64,000 bases of DNA from the NCBI GenBank assembly GCA_963728285.1, contig CAVSJR010000005.1, positions 310,001-374,000 of the forward strand. Direction: 5' to 3'. A program made the translations under genes and the position numbers. Shown here in pieces: positions 7,820-17,129 of the stretch. Numbering within the stretch: the first letter of the stretch is position 1; each line of letters begins with the position of its first letter. Under the pieces are notes generated by a model. That model was not told the origin of the DNA and made no database searches. It saw only the letters and a list, made by a program, of their open reading frames with translations. The stretch is from CAVSJR01 sp963728285. Lineage in GTDB: Bacteria; Actinomycetota; UBA4738; HRBIN12.

Positions 7820-9727
7820 CTACCACGTGACCGGGGGCAGGCCGTCGTCGGCCTCGGGGAAGCGCGTGGGCCCGTACGGGGCCAGATCGCGCCCCTCGAG
7901 CGATGCGATGAAGTCGGTCGGGAAGACCGCGGCGAACTGCTTCTGGTCCAGGAGGCCCTGTTCGATCGCGCTCCGCGGCACGTACGGCCCGATGTTGTTG
8001 CGATAGCGGTAGTCGGCGAGCCAGGCCGCGATCTCGCCGCGCGTCACGCCGGTGTCCGCCAGCCCACGCCGGTCGAGGTAGATCTCGGAGGGGACCACCT
8101 CCTGCACGATCGGGAAGAGCCCGCGCCCGAACTCGCGCTCGATGTCCTCCCCGAGCTGGATCGGGTCCACGCGTGTGCCCCCGACGTCGTCGGGCAGGGG
8201 GCACTGGCCGTGGTCCGCGGTGACGAAGAGCACGTACTCGCCGGGCTCGAACCGTTCGCTCAGGATCCGCGCGACCCGGCCGACCTCCTCGTCCACCGCG
8301 CGGATCGCGATCTCCTCTCGCGTCGAGAGCATGTTGTAGATGTGCCCCGTGTAGTCGGGGGCCTTGAAGTTGATGTAGAGGAGGCTCGTCTCCTCGCCGG
8401 CGCCGATCGGCTCGGAGTCGAACGTCGCCTCGATGAGGTCTCCCTGATACTGGATGATCGGCGGGCTGCAGCACACGGCCTGGCGGCCCTGCGGGTCGAA
8501 CTGTGCGTCGATCCCCGGGTCGGGGTAGCGGGAGACGTGGTCGTCGAACACCGTGAGCGGAGGAACCTCGTTCGGCAGCCGAAAGAGATCCGGGTTGTGC
8601 GGCTGCCATTGGCGGGTGTCGAACTCGTCCCAGTAGACGCCCACGGGCTTCGCGTCCGCCGGCCGGCTGCGTCCGCCGAACCCGAGCATGCCGAGATGCC
8701 ACACCTGATAGCCGAGCTGTCCCACCCAGGCTCGATTGTGGGTTGCGTCGCTCCACCGATCCGCGAGGGTGGGGACGAGGATGAAGCCGGGATCCGCGCG
8801 GCCCGGCGTCCCGTAGGCCTTGACGACCTTGTCGCCTTGGACCCGGACGTTGTGGCCGGTGATCCCGTGCGTCCTCGGGAACGCCCCCGTGCCGATGTTG
8901 GCGTGCGCGCAGGCGGTGACCGCCGGGAACGAGCCCGTGATCGCGTTGCGGTACATCGCGCCCTCGCGCGCGAGGCGCTTGACGTTGGGCCACGCGTCTT
9001 GCCATTCGCCGAGGGCGTTCCATCCTCCGCCGTCGATGACGAACGTCACGATGACCTTCGGAGGCTTCGCGGGCCGTTGGATGCCCGGGAGCGGCCTGCC
9101 GTCGACGGCGTGGAAATCGTCGAAGCCCATCAGCATGGAGGTCGTCGCGGTCAGGTCCACGAGCGAGACGCGGTCGGTGGCGTCCACGGCCGGCTCGACG
9201 ATCCCCGGCGCCCACGCGAGGATCGGAACGCGCTCGAGGTAGAGCCAGACGGAGGCGTGGCTCGTGCGAGGGTCCCTCGGCACGAGGCTGCGCGACTCCT
9301 GTGGGTAGTTCGCGCTGTTGAACGGCGCAAGCACGAGCTGCAGATCGCCGCTGCGCTCGGGGTGATAGGTGCGCCGGACGAGGTCGAGGTACTCGGACCC
9401 GAGCCCTCTGGCCATCGACTCGAGCGTGGGACGCGGATCGCTCGCCATCAGCGTCCGCAGGCCGCGGCCGGCGGCGGCCCCGCCGGCGACGATCGCCAGG
9501 CCGCCGAGCGCCACGGAGCCGAGGAAGCGACGCCGGCCGGCGTCGACCGGGGCATCCGGCGCGGTGCCGCGAAAGCGAATGGATGCGACGACGACGGCGG
9601 CGATGAGGAAGGCCGTTCCCGCCACGACCGCCGCCAGCAGGCTGCCCGTGAAGGCGACGATCAGCGCGACGGCGCCCCCGGCCGCACACAGCAGCACGGG
9701 GGCGCGTGTGGTTCCTCCAGTGCGCAC
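7820..9727 (-). CDS. Membrane-anchored type I phosphodiesterase/alkaline phosphatase-fold protein
   Basis: About 635 residues. Two N-terminal membrane helices are followed by GRRRFLGSVALGGLAIVAGG, a twin-arginine-like third hydrophobic segment. The catalytic domain resembles type I phosphodiesterases/nucleotide pyrophosphatases: VTFVIDGGGWNAL (first metal Asp), SFPAVTACAHANIGTG (nucleophile Thr region), FKAPDYTGH and VTADHG (metal Asp/His). It should hydrolyse phosphoesters outside the membrane; the substrate is unknown. The frame is open far upstream to 10339, but that part has no domain, and GTG 9727 has GAGAAT placed 6 nt before it. Confidence 0.8.
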   Translation of the reverse strand: MRTGGTTRAPVLLCAAGGAVALIVAFTGSLLAAVVAGTAFLIAAVVVASIRFRGTAPDAPVDAGRRRFLGSVALGGLAIVAGGAAAGRGLRTLMASDPRPTLESMARGLGSEYLDLVRRTYHPERSGDLQLVLAPFNSANYPQESRSLVPRDPRTSHASVWLYLERVPILAWAPGIVEPAVDATDRVSLVDLTATTSMLMGFDDFHAVDGRPLPGIQRPAKPPKVIVTFVIDGGGWNALGEWQDAWPNVKRLAREGAMYRNAITGSFPAVTACAHANIGTGAFPRTHGITGHNVRVQGDKVVKAYGTPGRADPGFILVPTLADRWSDATHNRAWVGQLGYQVWHLGMLGFGGRSRPADAKPVGVYWDEFDTRQWQPHNPDLFRLPNEVPPLTVFDDHVSRYPDPGIDAQFDPQGRQAVCCSPPIIQYQGDLIEATFDSEPIGAGEETSLLYINFKAPDYTGHIYNMLSTREEIAIRAVDEEVGRVARILSERFEPGEYVLFVTADHGQCPLPDDVGGTRVDPIQLGEDIEREFGRGLFPIVQEVVPSEIYLDRRGLADTGVTRGEIAAWLADYRYRNNIGPYVPRSAIEQGLLDQKQFAAVFPTDFIASLEGRDLAPYGPTRFPEADDGLPPVTW

Positions 9728-9733
9728 GGATCG

Positions 9734-9739
9734 ATTCTC
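9734..9739 (-). promoter_or_regulatory. -10-like hexamer of a possible leaderless phosphodiesterase mRNA
   Basis: GAGAAT on the minus strand lies 6 nt before GTG 9727, and no ribosome site is present. It matches A2, A5 and T6 of TATAAT. Confidence 0.4.
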
Positions 9740-9889
9740 CCAGAGCGAGGGGCGGGGAGTGGCGAAGAGCCGGGCGACCCGACGCTTCCCAACGCTGTTC
9801 GTCGCCGTCCACCGGTGCGGTTCACGGTCGGCTCGTCGCACGGGCTCCGACGCCGCCGATGAACCCTTGCGCCGGAAGGAAAGAGCGTG

Positions 9890-9895
9890 CACACT
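9890..9895 (+). promoter_or_regulatory. -10-like hexamer of a possible leaderless mRNA
   Basis: CACACT, 6 nt before ATG 9902, with no ribosome site. The same hexamer and spacing precede the ligase GTG. Confidence 0.35.
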
Positions 9896-9901
9896 GTGTC
9901 C

Positions 9902-10342
9902 ATGCGATCGAACGCTCCTCCCTCGTCCATCGCTCGAGCACGCGCGGCCGGTGTCCGGCTGATGGTCTGCTGCGCGGTCGCGTGCTCTGCCGTGGCCGCG
10001 ACGGCGAGTTCGAGCTCCGCGGGGGGAGCCGTTCCGGTGGTCGGGCGCTCCATCACCCTCGTCCTCGGCGGGCACCTCGTCGCGACCGGACGAGTGTCGG
10101 GCCCCGACGAGCGGCATCCGGCCCGGCCGCGCGCGTGCACGGACGGTGTGCCCGTCGAGCTGCAGCGCCGACGGTCCGAGGGATGGGCCACCATCAAGGA
10201 GCGCGACACCGGCAGCGATCGCCGGTATCACATGCGCGTGCCGGATCGGCAGGGGGTCTATCGCGTGACGGCGCCGGAGGTCGACGCCGGCGCGTTCCGC
10301 TGCGCGGCCGTGACCGCGTCGCCGCTCAGGCACCGCCACTAG
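9902..10342 (+). CDS. Small secreted protein of unknown function
   Basis: 146 residues. A signal peptide (positive start, then VRLMVCCAVACSAVAATASSSSAG) precedes a mature part of about 105 residues. The C-terminal half (VPVELQRRRSEGWATIKERD, then GVYRVTAPEV) looks like the Ig-like or carboxypeptidase-regulatory beta-sandwich common in exported actinobacterial proteins. Two Cys in the mature part (ACTDG and FRCAA) could form a disulfide. No catalytic motif is visible. An alternative ATG lies at 9887. It is divergent from the phosphodiesterase gene and convergent with the GcvT-like gene. Confidence 0.6.
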   Translation: MRSNAPPSSIARARAAGVRLMVCCAVACSAVAATASSSSAGGAVPVVGRSITLVLGGHLVATGRVSGPDERHPARPRACTDGVPVELQRRRSEGWATIKERDTGSDRRYHMRVPDRQGVYRVTAPEVDAGAFRCAAVTASPLRHRH

Positions 10343-10389
10343 ATCGGGCTGCGGCCGCCGTCACGCGCGGAGCGGTCGCGACAGAGAAC

Positions 10390-11581
10390 CTACGAGCGCT
10401 TGCGCTCGAGATCGAGGAACGGGAGCGGGACGACCGTGGCGCCGACCCTCCCTCGCTCTCCCTCGACGCTCCACTCGATCGAGACGCGCGTGCCGGGCTC
10501 CTCGAGCTTGCGGTCGACCGAGGCGATCGAGACCATCTTCTTGATCGTCGGCCCCCACGTGGTGCTCGTCGCCTTGCCGATCTGGCGGCCCTCCTTGTAG
10601 AGGGGGATGTCGCTTCGGTCGACGAGCGCGGAGACCTCCGGCGCGAGATCGTGCTTCGCGAAGAGGGCCTCGATGCCGCTCCAGTCGATCTCGAGCCCGA
10701 CGAGCCGCCGGGGTGGTCCGCCCGCGGCGGCCTCCGCGGCGAGCGCCCGCCTTCCGACGAAGTCGGCGCCGGTGAAGCTGACGAGGCGTCCGAGCCCCAG
10801 CTCGAACGGGGAGTACTCCTGCTCGGCGTTCATGGCGTGGCCGTGCGCTCGTGTAGTCGGCCTCGATCAGGATGAGGCCGGCCTCCACGCGACACACGTC
10901 GAGGGCGCGGATCCCGGCCGGGCGGATGCCGAACGGCTCGCCCGCCTCGAACACCGCATCCCAGACGTCGAGCGCCCCCTCGGCGTCGACCCAGAGCTCG
11001 TAGCCCCGGTCGCCGGTGTACCCCGTCCTCGTCACATCGACCTCGACGCCGCCGATCTCGCTCCTGCGCCGGCGGAAGTACCTCACGTCGCCCCACTCCT
11101 GGCGCGTCACCGCCTCCAGCACCTCTCGGGAGAGCTTGCCCTGCAGGGCGAGCCCGGCGGTGGTCTCGGACACGTCGAGGATCTCCACGTCCAGGTCGGT
11201 GGCGTTCAGGCCGAACCATCGATAGCTGGGATCGGCCGCCGTGATCCGATAGGAGTCCTCGGTGAGCCGCGTCACGGTCCCGTCGTCGATCACCTTGCCG
11301 CGCTCGTCGCACCAGGGCGTGTAGTAGACCTGGTCGACGCCGAGCTTCATGGCGTCCCGCGTGATGACGCGGTCGATGAGGCGCTGCGCGTCGCGTCCGC
11401 GGACGATGTACTTGTACAGGGGGGAGACGTCGATGACCGCGGCGGCCTCCCGCACCGCGTTGTACTCGATGTCGTGGGCATCGGCGTAGCACGCCGCCGC
11501 GTAGTAGCCGGCCCACTCGCCCCACGCGAGCTTGCGGTTGATCTCCGCTTCGCGCGGATAGAAGGCGGTGCCGATGCTCAA
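10390..11581 (-). CDS. GcvT-family aminomethyltransferase-like protein, with suspected frameshift
   Basis: About 397 residues of GcvT fold. AAVIDVSPLYKYIVRGRDA and the central RTGYTGDRGYELWVD are hallmarks of folate-binding GcvT proteins, and the C-terminal part (GADFVGRRAL, then PLYKEGRQIGKATSTTWGP) is the GcvT C-terminal barrel. No gcvH or gcvP is nearby, so it may be a tetrahydrofolate-dependent demethylase rather than part of the glycine cleavage system. The frame changes near 10838-10845; removing one base joins IEADYTSAR to HAMNAEQEYSP. The start is TTG 11581, supported by AGGAGG with 5-nt spacing. It is divergent from two FAD oxidoreductase genes. Confidence 0.82.
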
Positions 11582-11792
11582 ACGTGCCTCCTAGGACGGA
11601 TCGCCGGTCGGCGTAGAGTATGCACCGGCGGCCGGGTCCGCGACCCCGCCCCGCCGGGGGCGCCGTTGACTTGAGGTCAGGGCCCTGCTGGTCGGGGGTG
11701 CAACGGCCGTCTACCATGGGCGACCGGCCCGTCCGCGTGCCTCACACGCGGGTCCGGTGACCCCGAGTCAGAGCTCAGAGGAGGTCGGTGCG

Positions 11793-13415
11793 GTGGCGCA
11801 GGGCTACGACGCGGTCGTCGTCGGCGGAGGGCACAACGGCCTGACGGCGGCGGCATACCTCGCGAGGGCCGGCAAACGCGTCGTGGTGCTCGAGCGGCGA
11901 CACGTCCTCGGCGGCGCGGCCGTCACGGAGGAGATCTTCCCCGGCTTTCGATTCAGCGTGTTCTCCTACGTCGTCTCCCTTCTGCGCCCGGAGATCATCC
12001 GCGAGCTGAACCTGCCGAAGCACGGCCTCGAGATCCTCCCGCTCGACGGGACCATCACGCCGCTCGACGGCGACGCCCTGTGGCGAGTCAACGACCACGG
12101 CCGCACGGTGCGCGAGCTGCGGCGGTTCTCGAAGAACGACGCCGAGGCCTACGAGGAGTACGGCCAGCTCATGGTCGAGATGGCCAGGTTCATCAAGCCC
12201 ATCCTCTCGGTCGTGCCGCCGGACCCGGGCAAGGTGAACCCCATGGAGTGGCTTCCGCTCGTGGGGCTCGCGAAGGGCTTCAAGGACCTGCCGCAGCGCC
12301 TGCAGCAGACGTTCATCCAGCTGATGACCATGAGCGCGGCCGACTTCCTCGACCAGTGGTTCGAGACCGATCCCCTCAAGGCCACGATGTCGGCCTCGGG
12401 GATCATCGGCACGTTTCAGGGGCCCCGCTCGCCGGGAACGGCCTACGTCCTGCTCCATCACTACATGGGGGAGATCGACGGGGCGTTTCGCGCGTGGGGC
12501 ATCCCGCGCGGCGGCACGGGCGGCGTCTCGAACGCCATCGCCTCGGCCGCCCGCGCCCTGGGCGTGGAGATCCGCACCGAGGCCCCCGTGGCGAGGATCG
12601 ATGTGCGAGGAGGTCGGGCGACGGGCGTCACGCTGGAGTCGGGCGAGGAGATCAAGGCCGGCGTCGTGCTGTCGAGCCTGGACTCCAACCTCACGTTCCT
12701 GAAGCTCCTCGAGCCGGGGACGCTCGAGCCCGAGTTCGAGGGCGAGGTCAAGCGCTACAAGTACCGGGGCTCCTCGGGCAAGGTGAACCTCGCGCTCGAC
12801 GGGCTCCCCGAGCTCGCGTCGAAGCCGGGAAAGGGGGAGTGGCTCCGCGGCGCGATCAGCTTCTCGCCGTCGCTCGACTACATGGAGCGGGCCTACGACG
12901 ACGCGAAGTACGGGAACTTCTCCCGCCGCCCCTACATCGACATGATCATCCCGACGCTCGTGGATCCCTCCATGGCGCCCCCCGGCAAGCACATCGTCAG
13001 CTGCTTCGTGCAGTACGCGCCCTACCATCTCGCCGACGGCAGGGAATGGAGCGACGAGGAGCGCGAGCGGTTCGGCGAGAACGTCATCGACACGCTCGAG
13101 GAGCGCTTCCCGACGATCCGCGAGCGGATCCTCCACAAGATGTTCATCACGCCGAAGGACATCGAGGACACCACGGGCCTCACCGAGGGCAACATCTTCC
13201 AGGGCGAGCTCTCGCTCGAGCAGCTCTTCTTCAATCGGCCGGTGCCCGGCTGGGCGCGCTACCGGACGCCGGTGCGCGACCTGTGGATGTGCGGCTCCGC
13301 GACGCATCCCGGCGGCGGCATCATGGGAGCCCCCGGGCGCATCGCCGCGCTCGAGGTCCTGAAGACGCAGAGGAACGCCCGCGACCGCCAGCGGGCGGGG
13401 AGGGCGGTGGCCTGA
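11793..13415 (+). CDS. PYROXD2-like FAD-dependent oxidoreductase (phytoene desaturase superfamily)
   Basis: About 540 residues. The FAD dinucleotide-binding motif VVVGGGHNGLTAAAYLARAG at the N-terminus is followed by VVLERRHVLGGAAVTEEIFPG, and the C-terminal FAD motif is WMCGSATHPGGGIMGAPGR. It belongs to the CrtI/PYROXD2 amine-oxidase superfamily; no carotenoid genes are near, so a carotenoid substrate is not assumed. The start chosen is GTG 11793, 8 nt after GAGGAGG; GTG 11757 would add 12 residues. The stop overlaps the next gene by one base. Confidence 0.85.
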   Translation: MAQGYDAVVVGGGHNGLTAAAYLARAGKRVVVLERRHVLGGAAVTEEIFPGFRFSVFSYVVSLLRPEIIRELNLPKHGLEILPLDGTITPLDGDALWRVNDHGRTVRELRRFSKNDAEAYEEYGQLMVEMARFIKPILSVVPPDPGKVNPMEWLPLVGLAKGFKDLPQRLQQTFIQLMTMSAADFLDQWFETDPLKATMSASGIIGTFQGPRSPGTAYVLLHHYMGEIDGAFRAWGIPRGGTGGVSNAIASAARALGVEIRTEAPVARIDVRGGRATGVTLESGEEIKAGVVLSSLDSNLTFLKLLEPGTLEPEFEGEVKRYKYRGSSGKVNLALDGLPELASKPGKGEWLRGAISFSPSLDYMERAYDDAKYGNFSRRPYIDMIIPTLVDPSMAPPGKHIVSCFVQYAPYHLADGREWSDEERERFGENVIDTLEERFPTIRERILHKMFITPKDIEDTTGLTEGNIFQGELSLEQLFFNRPVPGWARYRTPVRDLWMCGSATHPGGGIMGAPGRIAALEVLKTQRNARDRQRAGRAVA

Positions 13416-14996
13416 TGCCCCGCTACGACGTGGTGGTCGTCGGCGGGGGGCACAACGGCCTCGTCGCCGGCGCGTATCTCGCGAAGGCGGGGAAGAGGGT
13501 CCTCGTCCTCGAGCGGCGCGACCGCGTGGGCGGCATCCTCGCCAACACGGAGATCGCGCCGGGCGTCACGGCCCCCGGCATCGCTCACACGGTCGGTCGC
13601 CTGCGCGCGTCGGTCGTCAAGGACCTCAAGCTCGCATCCCACGGCCTCGAGCTGATCGATCCCGACGTGCGGATGTACGCGCCCCAGGCCGACGGGAGCG
13701 GGATCACGTTCTGGGCCGACGCGGACCGGACGGCGGCGGGCCTGCGGGAGGTCTCCGAGCACGACGCGGAGGCGTACCCGAGGTTCGACCGGCAGGTTCG
13801 ATCCCTGGCGAGCTTCCTCGCGTACGTGAACGCCGCCACGCCGCCCGACATCAAGTCGCCGTCGATCGCCGATGCCATCAACGGGCTCAAGCTCGGGAAG
13901 GCCTTCAAGGACCTCGGGACCAAGCCGAGCCGCGAGGCGACGCGCGCCCTCCCGATGGCGATCGCCGACTACGTCCGGGAAGTCGCTCGAGCACGAGGCC
14001 GTCTGCGGCGCCATCGCGTCGCGCGCCGTGCTCTACACGTCGATGGGCGCATGGGCGGCCGGATCGGCGGCCGTGTTCCTCTTCGACTCGGCCGGCAACG
14101 ACGGCGGCGCGGCGGGGCAGAGCACGTTCGCGAGGGGCGGGTCCGGGGCGCTCGCGGAGGCCCTCGCCTCGGCGGCGCGGGCGTTCGGCGCCGAGGTGCG
14201 GACCGGGGCCGACGTCGCCCGGATCACCTGCACGGACGGGCGGGCCACGGGCGTTCGCCTGGCCGACGGCGAGGAGATCGAGGCCCGGGTCGTGGCCGCG
14301 AACGCCGATCCCAAGCAGGTCCTCACCAAGCTCGTCGACCCCGTCCTCCTCGGACCGACGCTCGTGTGGCGGGGGAGGAACATCCGCACGCCCGGCGCGA
14401 CGGCGAAGGTCAACCTCGCGCTGTCGGGGGTGCCGCAGTTCAACGGGGCGAGCGAGGAGCAGCTGCGCGGCCGCATCGTCATCTCCCCCGGCATCGACGA
14501 GCTCGAGCGAGCGATGGACGCATACAAGTACGGGCGGGTCGCGGAGGAGCCGTTCCTCGAGGCCACCATCCCGACGCTCAACGACCCCTCGCTCGCTCCG
14601 GAGGGGACGCACGTCATGAGCGTGCTGTTCCAGGCGGCGCCCTACGCGCTGCGAGAGGGCGACTGGGCCACGGAGCGCGAACGGCTCGGCGACATCGCCG
14701 TGAAGACCCTGGAGCGGTTCGCGCCGGGGCTCGGCGAGCTGGTCACGGCGCGCCAGGTGATCACGCCGCTCGACTTCGAGCGCGACTACGGGTTGTCCGG
14801 CGGGCACGTCCTCCACGGAGAGCCCGGCCTCGACAACTTCTTCGCCTGGCGGCCGCTGCTGGGCTACGCCCGCTACCGCTTCGCCGTGCCGGGCCTGTAC
14901 CTCGTCGGGTCGGGTGCGCATCCGGGTGGCGGCGTCACCGGCGGGCCGGGCGCGAACGCCGCCCGGGTGATCTCCTCCGACCTGAAGCGGTAGCCG
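13415..14996 (+). CDS. Second PYROXD2-like FAD oxidoreductase, with suspected frameshift
   Basis: A paralogue of the preceding gene: VVVVGGGHNGLVAGAYLAKAG at the start, LVLERRDRVGGILANTEIAPG next, and LVGSGAHPGGGVTGGPGANAAR at the C-terminal FAD site. The order of motifs is that of the first protein but the sequence differs clearly, so this is an old duplication or a heterodimer. The frame changes at the GGG run 13977-13979; dropping one G joins IADYVR to KSLEHEAVCG. The start ATG overlaps the upstream stop (TGATG), which indicates coupled translation. The coding frame stops just before 14997. Confidence 0.82.
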
Positions 14997-15005
14997 GGCT
15001 CCGGT

Positions 15006-16013
15006 TCAGCCGCCGGCCGCCTGCGGACAGGGCCCCAGGAGCGCCTCGATCCCCTCGTGGTCGGACCCCGGGACCGGGTACCGGCGGCCGTTCGCGGCGC
15101 ACCACGCCGGCGTCGTGAAGATGTGATCGATGCGCAGGAACAGTGCGGACCACAGCCCGTTCTCGTAGGTGGAGCCCGCGGGGGTCCCCGCCCGCATGGC
15201 GTCGCGGAAGGAGTCGCTCAACGTCCGGTAGCCGCGGCTGCGATCCGACATGTTGAAATCGCCCGCGAGGACCACCGGTTGCTTCTCCGACGACGCGCGC
15301 GCGATGAGCGCCTGGAGGTCCTGCGTCTGCTCGGAGAAGGCGGCGTCGTAGAGCGGGTTCATCTGGTGGACGAGGTAGAGGATGAACGGCCCCGCCGGTC
15401 CCCAGATGCGCGCGCGCATGACGCGCTGGTGACGGATGCTGGCGCCGCTCGGCAGCTCTCGCATCGGATAGTCGGAGTGAATCGACATGTGGTCCTCGTC
15501 GAGTGCGTGCTTGAAGGCCGCGTCGAGCGGCTCGGTGACGTCCGGCTCGCCCTCCAGCACCGCCAGCACGTTCGCATCCCGGGCGAGGAGCGCATCCACC
15601 GCGTCCCCGGGCCGCTCGTTGAGCTCGTAGACGTTGGCCGCGGCCAGCCGCAGGGGCAGCTGCGGCGCCGGAGCCGCCTGGGGCGTCCGGGGGCCGGCCA
15701 CGGCGACGACGGTGAAGGCGGCGACCGAGAGCGCGACGAGCGCTCCGAGCCACGACCGCCAGACGGCCGCGACGAGCAGGATCAGAAGCGCCGCGCCGAC
15801 GCCGAGCGGAGGAAGGGCCACGGCGACGAGGTCCATGATGGACGCGCGATCGCGAACGAGGAACCAGGACCAGGGGAGGATGCACAGAGCCGCCGCGACC
15901 ACCAGGCCGCGGAACGGGGGCCGGGCCCTCGGCGCGTCGTCGCCTTCCAAGGCGTCCCAGTCTTCCAGACGAACGAGTGAAGGACGGCCGCATCCGACGA
16001 TGCCGGATACCAT
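15006..16013 (-). CDS. Endonuclease/exonuclease/phosphatase (EEP) family membrane protein
   Basis: Two to three membrane helices in the first 110 residues (LVVAAALCILPWSWFLV; ALLILLVAAVWRSWLGALVALSVAA) precede an EEP domain: LAAANVYELNERPGD (metal site), VVLAGDFNMSD (GDFN motif), LRIDHIFTT and GSDHEGI (catalytic Asp-His). The domain lies outside the cytoplasm and may cleave phosphodiesters or nucleic acid. Such proteins are common and of unknown substrate. The start is uncertain: ATG 16013 lies against the divergent DUF2277 gene, and a start inside the first 15 codons is also possible. Confidence 0.75.
   Translation of the reverse strand: MVSGIVGCGRPSLVRLEDWDALEGDDAPRARPPFRGLVVAAALCILPWSWFLVRDRASIMDLVAVALPPLGVGAALLILLVAAVWRSWLGALVALSVAAFTVVAVAGPRTPQAAPAPQLPLRLAAANVYELNERPGDAVDALLARDANVLAVLEGEPDVTEPLDAAFKHALDEDHMSIHSDYPMRELPSGASIRHQRVMRARIWGPAGPFILYLVHQMNPLYDAAFSEQTQDLQALIARASSEKQPVVLAGDFNMSDRSRGYRTLSDSFRDAMRAGTPAGSTYENGLWSALFLRIDHIFTTPAWCAANGRRYPVPGSDHEGIEALLGPCPQAAGG
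16008..16013 (+). promoter_or_regulatory. -10-like hexamer of a possible leaderless DUF2277 mRNA
   Basis: TACCAT ends 7 nt before ATG 16021, and no ribosome site precedes that ATG. Confidence 0.4.
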
Positions 16014-16020
16014 GCCGGGC

Positions 16021-16230
16021 ATGTGCAGGAGCATCAAGACACTGAGGGCCCAGGAACAGCCGGCCACCGACGAGGAGATCCGAGCGGCGGCACTGCAGTT
16101 CGTCCGGAAGGTGAGCGGCTATCGCAGTCCGTCCCGGGCGAACGCGGAGGCCTTCGACGGTGCCGTCGACGAGGTGACGGCGGCCTCGCGCCGCCTGCTC
16201 GACGCCGTCGACCCGGCGCGCAGCGCGTAG
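16021..16230 (+). CDS. DUF2277 family small protein
   Basis: 69 residues beginning MCRSIKTLR, with ATDEEIRAAALQFVRKVSGY, the conserved core of DUF2277, and a helical end (VDEVTAASRRLLDAV). The family is cytoplasmic and uncharacterised. A Cys at position 2 and the RSIKTLR segment are strongly kept in the family. The gene is too short to be obvious inside a longer open frame in the same phase that begins upstream. It is divergent from the EEP gene and convergent with the DUF2071 gene. Confidence 0.8.
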   Translation: MCRSIKTLRAQEQPATDEEIRAAALQFVRKVSGYRSPSRANAEAFDGAVDEVTAASRRLLDAVDPARSA

Positions 16231-16241
16231 GAGCGGCGCAG

Positions 16242-17042
16242 CTAGGGCGGCGTCGGGATCGCGCCCGGCCTCGGCGACCAGCGGCGCGCCGCCCGTCGGC
16301 GTCGCTGCCCGGTGCGCATCGCCGATCCGTTCCGCGCGCGCTCCCAGACGTACTCGACGTCGGCGTCGTGAAAGGCGCAGGCGAGCGTCGGGGCCCGCAG
16401 GTCGAACGGCGGCTGGTCGAAGAATGCCAGCCGCCGCACATCGACGGAGATGGGCTCCGCGTCACGCGCCGGGGACGCCGCGACGGCGATGCCCTCGCTC
16501 GCGTCCGCGAGATGAAACCGGGACGCGGCCACGCCGAAGCGCCGGGCCTCCTGCAGGCTGAGGAACGGGGAGCCGTGGGGGAGCGGAGCCGGACGACTCG
16601 TCAGGTCCGCGACGACGTGCACGTCGGCCGCCTCGTCCGCGGTGCGGGCGACGATCTCGAGGACGCCGGGGCGCTCGTCGAATTCGATGTCGGCCTTTCG
16701 GTAGCGCCCTCCGGTCAGCAGGCAGCCGAGGCGCACGATCGAGCCGCCGTCCGCGTCGCCCCGCAGGGGCGAGGAGCCCTGCAGCGTCCGCCCCCGGGCG
16801 TCCCGCCGCCGCACGAGCACGCGGTAGCCGACGAGGTCGCAAGGGCCGCCGACGCGTTGCGGGAGCGGGGACGGCCGCACGCGCTCGGCGTGGACGAGCG
16901 CGACGGCGACGAAGCCGAGCGCGCCGTAGGTGGCCGGCTCGAGCCCGACCGGGATCATGGGCTCGAGGAGCTCGCGGGGCCACGCGTAGGTCAGCACGAG
17001 CCGGTGTCTGACGTGGACGGCGAGGTCGATGGCCGGGCTCAT
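16242..17042 (-). CDS. DUF2071 family protein (acetoacetate decarboxylase-like fold)
   Basis: 266 residues. The N-terminus VRHRLVLTYAWPRELLEPMIPVGLEPATYG and the middle VGYRVLVRRRDARGR, FLSLQEARRF follow the pattern of DUF2071/YqjF proteins, which share the acetoacetate decarboxylase fold. No catalytic Lys of the true decarboxylase can be assigned, so no reaction is claimed. The C-terminal 30 residues are Arg- and Pro-rich. The start ATG 17042 sits in the 87-base gap to the divergent decarboxylase gene. Confidence 0.65.
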   Translation of the reverse strand: MSPAIDLAVHVRHRLVLTYAWPRELLEPMIPVGLEPATYGALGFVAVALVHAERVRPSPLPQRVGGPCDLVGYRVLVRRRDARGRTLQGSSPLRGDADGGSIVRLGCLLTGGRYRKADIEFDERPGVLEIVARTADEAADVHVVADLTSRPAPLPHGSPFLSLQEARRFGVAASRFHLADASEGIAVAASPARDAEPISVDVRRLAFFDQPPFDLRAPTLACAFHDADVEYVWERARNGSAMRTGQRRRRAARRWSPRPGAIPTPP

Positions 17043-17117
17043 TCCACCATCTTCGCCTGCGGACGCCCGACCGACCACGGCCGGGGCGGGGCCCGGCCCC
17101 GGAGCCGACGGCTCTCG

Positions 17118-17123
17118 TACGAT
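17118..17123 (+). promoter_or_regulatory. -10-like hexamer of a possible leaderless decarboxylase mRNA
   Basis: TACGAT lies 6 nt before ATG 17130, and no ribosome site is present. Confidence 0.45.
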
Positions 17124-17129
17124 TGACGC

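Noticed and set aside
12080..15118. 1012-codon plus-strand frame
   Set aside because: Only residues from 13415 to about 13980 are a true protein (second FAD oxidoreductase); the rest is an out-of-frame reading of the neighbouring genes.
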